Shown here: piece after piece, positions 41,003 through 43,960 of the stretch
Layout of the letters: the number at the start of each line of letters is the position of its first letter
How positions within the stretch are numbered: position 1 is the first letter of the stretch
Origin: Bacteroidota bacterium
Lineage (GTDB): Bacteria > Bacteroidota > Bacteroidia > Palsa-948
Length of the DNA: 43,960 nt
Direction: 5' to 3'
Assembly: GCA_016195025.1 (NCBI GenBank)
Contig: JACQAL010000062.1
Coordinates: forward strand, 1-43,960
The notes under the pieces: model-generated
Database searches by the model: none
Told to the model about the DNA's origin: nothing
Seen by the model: only the letters and a program-made list of their open reading frames with translations
Made by a program: the position numbers and the translations under genes

Positions 41003-41598
41003 GCGGCAATCTTTCCGCCAAAGGAGTTTACGACTGGAAACTTATTCAGCGCGCCTTGAAAAAAGGCGACCAGAAAGCGTTTGCTGAACTGATGGGAAGA
41101 TACAAGGATACCATTTTTTTTACTCTGCTGAAAATGATTCGCGATAAAGATGACGCGGAAGATTTAACCATTGAAGCATTCGGAAAGGCATTCCGGAATC
41201 TTAGCCAGTACACTCCCGATTTTTCCTTCAGCACGTGGCTTTTTAAAATTGCCACCAACAACTGCATTGACTTTATCCGAAAAAGAAAAGAAGCAGTTTC
41301 TCTTGACCGTACGTATGAAACGAAGGATGGCAACACAGTTTCCATTGAACCGCCATCAAATTTCCTGAACCCCGAAGAAAAAGCCATTAAGAAGCAAAAA
41401 ATAAAACTCATGCATACAGTTGTGGAAAAACTTCAGCTCCGTTACCGCAGGTTAATCGAACTGCGGTATTTCCAGGAAAAAACATACGAAGAAATAGCCG
41501 CAGAACTGAAACTGCCCATAGGAACCGTGAAAGCCCAGCTTTTTCGCGCCCGCGAACTGCTCTATCATACCCTCAGGCGCATGGAAGACAAAATTTAA
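40987..41598 (+). CDS. ECF-type RNA polymerase sigma factor (sigma-70 family)
   Basis: This 203-residue sigma factor (start MEKNISGNLSAKG at 40987) has region 2 (FAELMGRYKDTIFFTLLKMIRDKDDAEDLTIEAFGKAF, core RDKDDAEDLT). TWLFKIATNNCIDFIRKRK marks the region 2.3-2.4 promoter-melting segment. Region 4 is at RRLIELRYFQEKTYEEIAAELKLPIGTVKAQLFRARELL (core YEEIAAELKLPIGTVK). The gene overlaps the upstream glycosyltransferase by 16 bp. The longer in-frame extension is not conserved-looking and is rejected. No anti-sigma gene is adjacent, so its control is unclear. Confidence 0.93.
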   Translation: MEKNISGNLSAKGVYDWKLIQRALKKGDQKAFAELMGRYKDTIFFTLLKMIRDKDDAEDLTIEAFGKAFRNLSQYTPDFSFSTWLFKIATNNCIDFIRKRKEAVSLDRTYETKDGNTVSIEPPSNFLNPEEKAIKKQKIKLMHTVVEKLQLRYRRLIELRYFQEKTYEEIAAELKLPIGTVKAQLFRARELLYHTLRRMEDKI

Positions 41599-41629
41599 TT
41601 CTTTCGCAGAATTATTCTCCAAAATATTT

Positions 41630-41659
41630 TTGTTTCATCTCAAATAAATTTTACCTTTG
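41630..41659 (+). promoter_or_regulatory. Bacteroidota-type promoter for the collagen-like gene
   Basis: TTG at 41630-41632 is followed by a 19-bp spacer and TACCTTTG at 41652-41659. These match the -33 and -7 elements and have the same spacing as the promoter at 2572. The start codon is 38 bp downstream. Confidence 0.6.
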
Positions 41660-41697
41660 TTGTTTGTATCTCAAAACACCTTCTTAAAAAACACCGG

Positions 41698-43728
41698 ATG
41701 AAAAAATTTTTACCCGTATTCTTCATCGCCCTGAATTTTTTCTTCACCGCAAAATTATTCGCGCAGGATAATGTTGGCATCGGAACCAACACGCCCAACG
41801 CCAGCGCGCTGCTGGAACTTCTTTCCACCAATAAGGGATTGCTGATTCCCAGAGTTCCTCTGCTATCGAACACCGATGTGGTAACTATTCCTTCCCCTGC
41901 GGTAAGTTTACTGGTATATAATACCAATGCCGCTATGGTGAACGGAGGATTAGGTTTCTGGTACTGGGACGGAACACAATGGGTGCAGGCAATTGGTCCT
42001 GCCGGTCCTATGGGCCCGATGGGTCCCACCGGTCCTGCAGGAGCAAACGGAGCCACTGGTCCGCAAGGTCCCACGGGTGCAGCAGGCGCTAACGGAAATA
42101 ATGGAGCAACGGGTCCAACCGGTGATACAGGTCCTGCCGGTGCAAATGGAACTAACGGAACAAATGGAGTAACCGGTCCCACAGGAGATACAGGCCCTGC
42201 CGGTGCGAATGGAACTAATGGAACCAACGGAACAAATGGCGTAACGGGTCCTACCGGTGCAAACGGAACGAATGGAACCAACGGAACAAATGGTACCAAT
42301 GGTACCAACGGAACAAATGGCGTAACGGGTCCTACCGGTGCAAACGGAACGAATGGAACCAACGGAACTAATGGTACCAATGGAACAAACGGAACAAATG
42401 GCGTAACGGGTCCTACCGGTGCAAATGGAACGAATGGAACTAACGGAACAAACGGAACTAATGGCGTAACGGGTCCTACCGGTGCAAATGGAACGAATGG
42501 AACTAACGGAACAAACGGAACTAATGGAACAAACGGAACCAATGGAACTAATGGCGCAACAGGTCCTACCGGTCCTACGGGAGCAAATGGAACCAACGGA
42601 ACAAACGGCACGAATGGAACCAACGGCACAAACGGAACAAACGGAACCAACGGCACGAATGGAACCAATGGCGCAACCGGTCCAACCGGTCCGGTTGGAT
42701 GCGCAACTACAAATTATCTTATAAAATATAACGGAGGCGCAACTTGCAGCCGCTTGTTTGATGACGGAACCTATGCAGGCATAAATCCTACTTACGGTCC
42801 TGTAAATGACTTCTGGACTATTCTGCAAGGAGGCGGTTCATTCGGAACCAATGGCGCATCAAGAGTGTTGGTTGGCTGGTACAGAGGAGCCGATCCCATT
42901 GTTGAGCCCACCAATAATGCAACCGGGTATGTGGGTTATTATGCCGCACCTTTCTTTAACGCATGGTGGGGAATGAATGCCTATAATTACTGGGTGATTT
43001 CCAAGCGTGAACAAAAAAGAAATATTAATTCTGTAAATGACGATGCGGCATTAACGGAATTGGTGATGGAAGACATTGACAAAATAAAACCTTCTTTCTA
43101 TAAATATATTACTGAGAAGGATAATCTTGACAATGATGTAAAATACAGGCACCAGATGCATTTGGGAGTTATTGCAGATGAATCTCCCGATTATATTTTA
43201 GGCGAAGCATTTGATAAAGTAGATATTTATGGAATTGCCACCTTATCATTGGCGGGAGTAAAAAATAACAGGAAAGAAATCAAAGAAATCAAAAGTTATC
43301 TGGGAATGAGTTCCAGCGTGAACGTAAGTGATTTCGGAAATGCTACCCTGAACGGCTCTGAAACATGGATTAATTTCTCTGAGGACTTTGCCAGAAAAAT
43401 TTCTTCCGGCAACTTGCCTGTCATCACGCTTACTTCCAATAATCCGTCTGTAACACTAAGCGTAACGGAGAAGAGCGCGCAGGGATTCAAAGTGGCTGCC
43501 TCCATGGCAACTTCCGATTTATCGGTTGACTGGATTGCAATGGCGAAAGTGAAAACAGAATCCTCACAGGAGAAATCAAATCTTTCTTCGCAGGTTTCAC
43601 CTTACCTGATGGAGCGGCTGCATGTTCCTGCATCCACGAAGAGTTCAATCATCAGCAATCTCGCTTCTTTGAACACCGCATCTCCTGCTGCCAAAGGGGC
43701 GCTGAATTTCGAAAATAGAATTCGCTGA
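41698..43728 (+). CDS. Secreted collagen-like protein with S74-type tail chaperone
   Basis: The 676-residue protein has a signal peptide ending LFAQ. A short head ([20 protein letters not shown]) follows, as in Bacteroidota fibre-like proteins. A collagen-like Gly-X-Y region covers about residues 100-334, mostly GTN triplets with GPTGA modules. The C-terminal part includes an intramolecular-chaperone-like domain (about residues 438-535) starting [15 protein letters not shown], similar to the Ser-Lys region of peptidase S74 tail-fibre domains. There is no T9SS tail, so its export route after the signal peptide is open. It probably trimerises into a surface fibre. A good promoter lies upstream and a strong terminator downstream. 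Confidence 0.88.
   Translation: MKKFLPVFFIALNFFFTAKLFAQDNVGIGTNTPNASALLELLSTNKGLLIPRVPLLSNTDVVTIPSPAVSLLVYNTNAAMVNGGLGFWYWDGTQWVQAIGPAGPMGPMGPTGPAGANGATGPQGPTGAAGANGNNGATGPTGDTGPAGANGTNGTNGVTGPTGDTGPAGANGTNGTNGTNGVTGPTGANGTNGTNGTNGTNGTNGTNGVTGPTGANGTNGTNGTNGTNGTNGTNGVTGPTGANGTNGTNGTNGTNGVTGPTGANGTNGTNGTNGTNGTNGTNGTNGATGPTGPTGANGTNGTNGTNGTNGTNGTNGTNGTNGTNGATGPTGPVGCATTNYLIKYNGGATCSRLFDDGTYAGINPTYGPVNDFWTILQGGGSFGTNGASRVLVGWYRGADPIVEPTNNATGYVGYYAAPFFNAWWGMNAYNYWVISKREQKRNINSVNDDAALTELVMEDIDKIKPSFYKYITEKDNLDNDVKYRHQMHLGVIADESPDYILGEAFDKVDIYGIATLSLAGVKNNRKEIKEIKSYLGMSSSVNVSDFGNATLNGSETWINFSEDFARKISSGNLPVITLTSNNPSVTLSVTEKSAQGFKVAASMATSDLSVDWIAMAKVKTESSQEKSNLSSQVSPYLMERLHVPASTKSSIISNLASLNTASPAAKGALNFENRIR
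41995..42699. repeat. Collagen-like Gly-X-Y coding repeat with 9-, 63- and 81-bp periodicity
   Basis: Most of the region is built of 9-bp GGAACNAAY (GTN) units. A GTAACGGGTCCTACCGGTGC block recurs at 42241, 42322, 42403 and 42466, i.e. spaced 81, 81 and 63 bp. All periods are multiples of nine, so unit gain or loss keeps the frame and the triplet register. Confidence 0.9.
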
Positions 43729-43746
43729 CGCCTGCCTTCTTAAAAC

Positions 43747-43778
43747 AAAAAGCCGCCCCTATTTCGAGGCGGCTTTTT
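43747..43778. terminator. Strong bidirectional intrinsic terminator
   Basis: The stem AAAAAGCCGCC (43747-43757) pairs with GGCGGCTTTTT (43768-43778) around a 10-nt loop, with T-runs on both strands. It separates the collagen-like gene from a convergent partial gene. Confidence 0.88.
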
Positions 43779-43788
43779 TTTATTCCGC

Positions 43789-43960
43789 TCAGCCAATCAC
43801 CACCGGAACGGGCGCGCATAGTTCGCCAATGTTTCCTTTAGAATCCTCGTAGAGGGCGCTGTGCCATGCCACTTTGCGCAAATCCTTGTCTTCAAAATGC
43901 ACCGTGAAAAATCCGCGTTTGGCATCGCCCATGTATTTGAACTGGTCTGCCGAAGGCACA
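43789..43960 (-). CDS. 3' end of an unidentified gene (partial)
   Basis: A minus-strand frame enters from the right edge and ends at TGA (43789-43791). It gives the last 56 residues of a protein. The visible part includes FKYMGDAKRGFFTVHFED, VAWHSALYEDSKGN and the C-terminus APVPVVIG. I do not recognise the family. The strand-like pattern is loosely similar in style to the fibronectin-III-like protein at 30039, but that is only an impression. The terminator immediately downstream supports a real gene end. Confidence 0.65.
   Translation of the reverse strand, partial: VPSADQFKYMGDAKRGFFTVHFEDKDLRKVAWHSALYEDSKGNIGELCAPVPVVIG

Noticed and set aside
41950-42828. Minus-strand frames of 292-342 codons opposite the collagen-like gene
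   Set aside because: The VPLVPFVP-type and SVCSVGSI-type strings are the antisense reading of Gly-X-Y codons and carry no independent evidence.
1-43960. tRNA or rRNA genes
   Set aside because: I saw no cloverleaf with a GGTTCRA-type T-loop nor any rRNA-like conserved stretch, but I could not run a covariance search.

Overview
The window comes from a member of the phylum Bacteroidota. The evidence is consistent across it: at least six secreted proteins end in a type IX secretion system (T9SS) type A sorting domain, a GldA-type gliding-motility ABC ATPase is present, and two promoters match the Bacteroidota pattern (TTG near -33, TAnnTTTG near -7). Coding DNA is AT-rich and start sites rarely carry a strong Shine-Dalgarno sequence. 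I cannot name a genus. There is no rRNA, tRNA or CRISPR array that I can see.

Layout. 1-231 looks like the end of an insertion sequence running off the left edge. 588-3841 holds two T9SS cargo proteins and a GNAT acetyltransferase. 3838-10335 is a surface-polysaccharide region (CE4 deacetylase, GT4 and GT2 glycosyltransferases, SAM methyltransferase, Wzx-like flippase), interrupted by a 119-bp inverted-repeat element and a HepT/MntA toxin-antitoxin pair. 10339-23518 is mostly housekeeping: an orphan response regulator with yraN, an LD-carboxypeptidase, metG, a crotonase with an orphan addiction-module component, gldA, metK, tadA, an ElaA-like acetyltransferase, aspS and glmS. A large beta-helix/SprB-repeat adhesin-like protein, a VapBC-like pair and pheT follow up to 29987.

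30039-35140 is an accessory island. On the minus strand are a LytTR regulator, a protein made of fourteen 7-residue VPxxT repeats and a C-terminal fibronectin-III-like protein. On the plus strand are T9SS genes at various stages of duplication and decay. 35283-38411 encodes a multidomain secreted cell-wall/polysaccharide hydrolase (amidase, two pre-peptidase C-terminal domains, GH75-like chitosanase, T9SS tail). The window closes with tgt, a GT2 glycosyltransferase overlapping an ECF sigma factor, a collagen-like protein with an S74-type tail chaperone, and the 3' end of an unidentified convergent gene.

The most unusual signal is not a gene. It is a set of four-unit short tandem repeats, almost always 4 x 7 bp = 28 bp, with a different heptamer at most loci. 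They lie in frame inside metG (twice), pheT and a glycosyltransferase, form the hydrophobic core of a signal peptide, and lie directly in front of metG and metK. A second is a pair of 119-bp elements with near-identical 12-bp inverted ends but unrelated hairpin cores.
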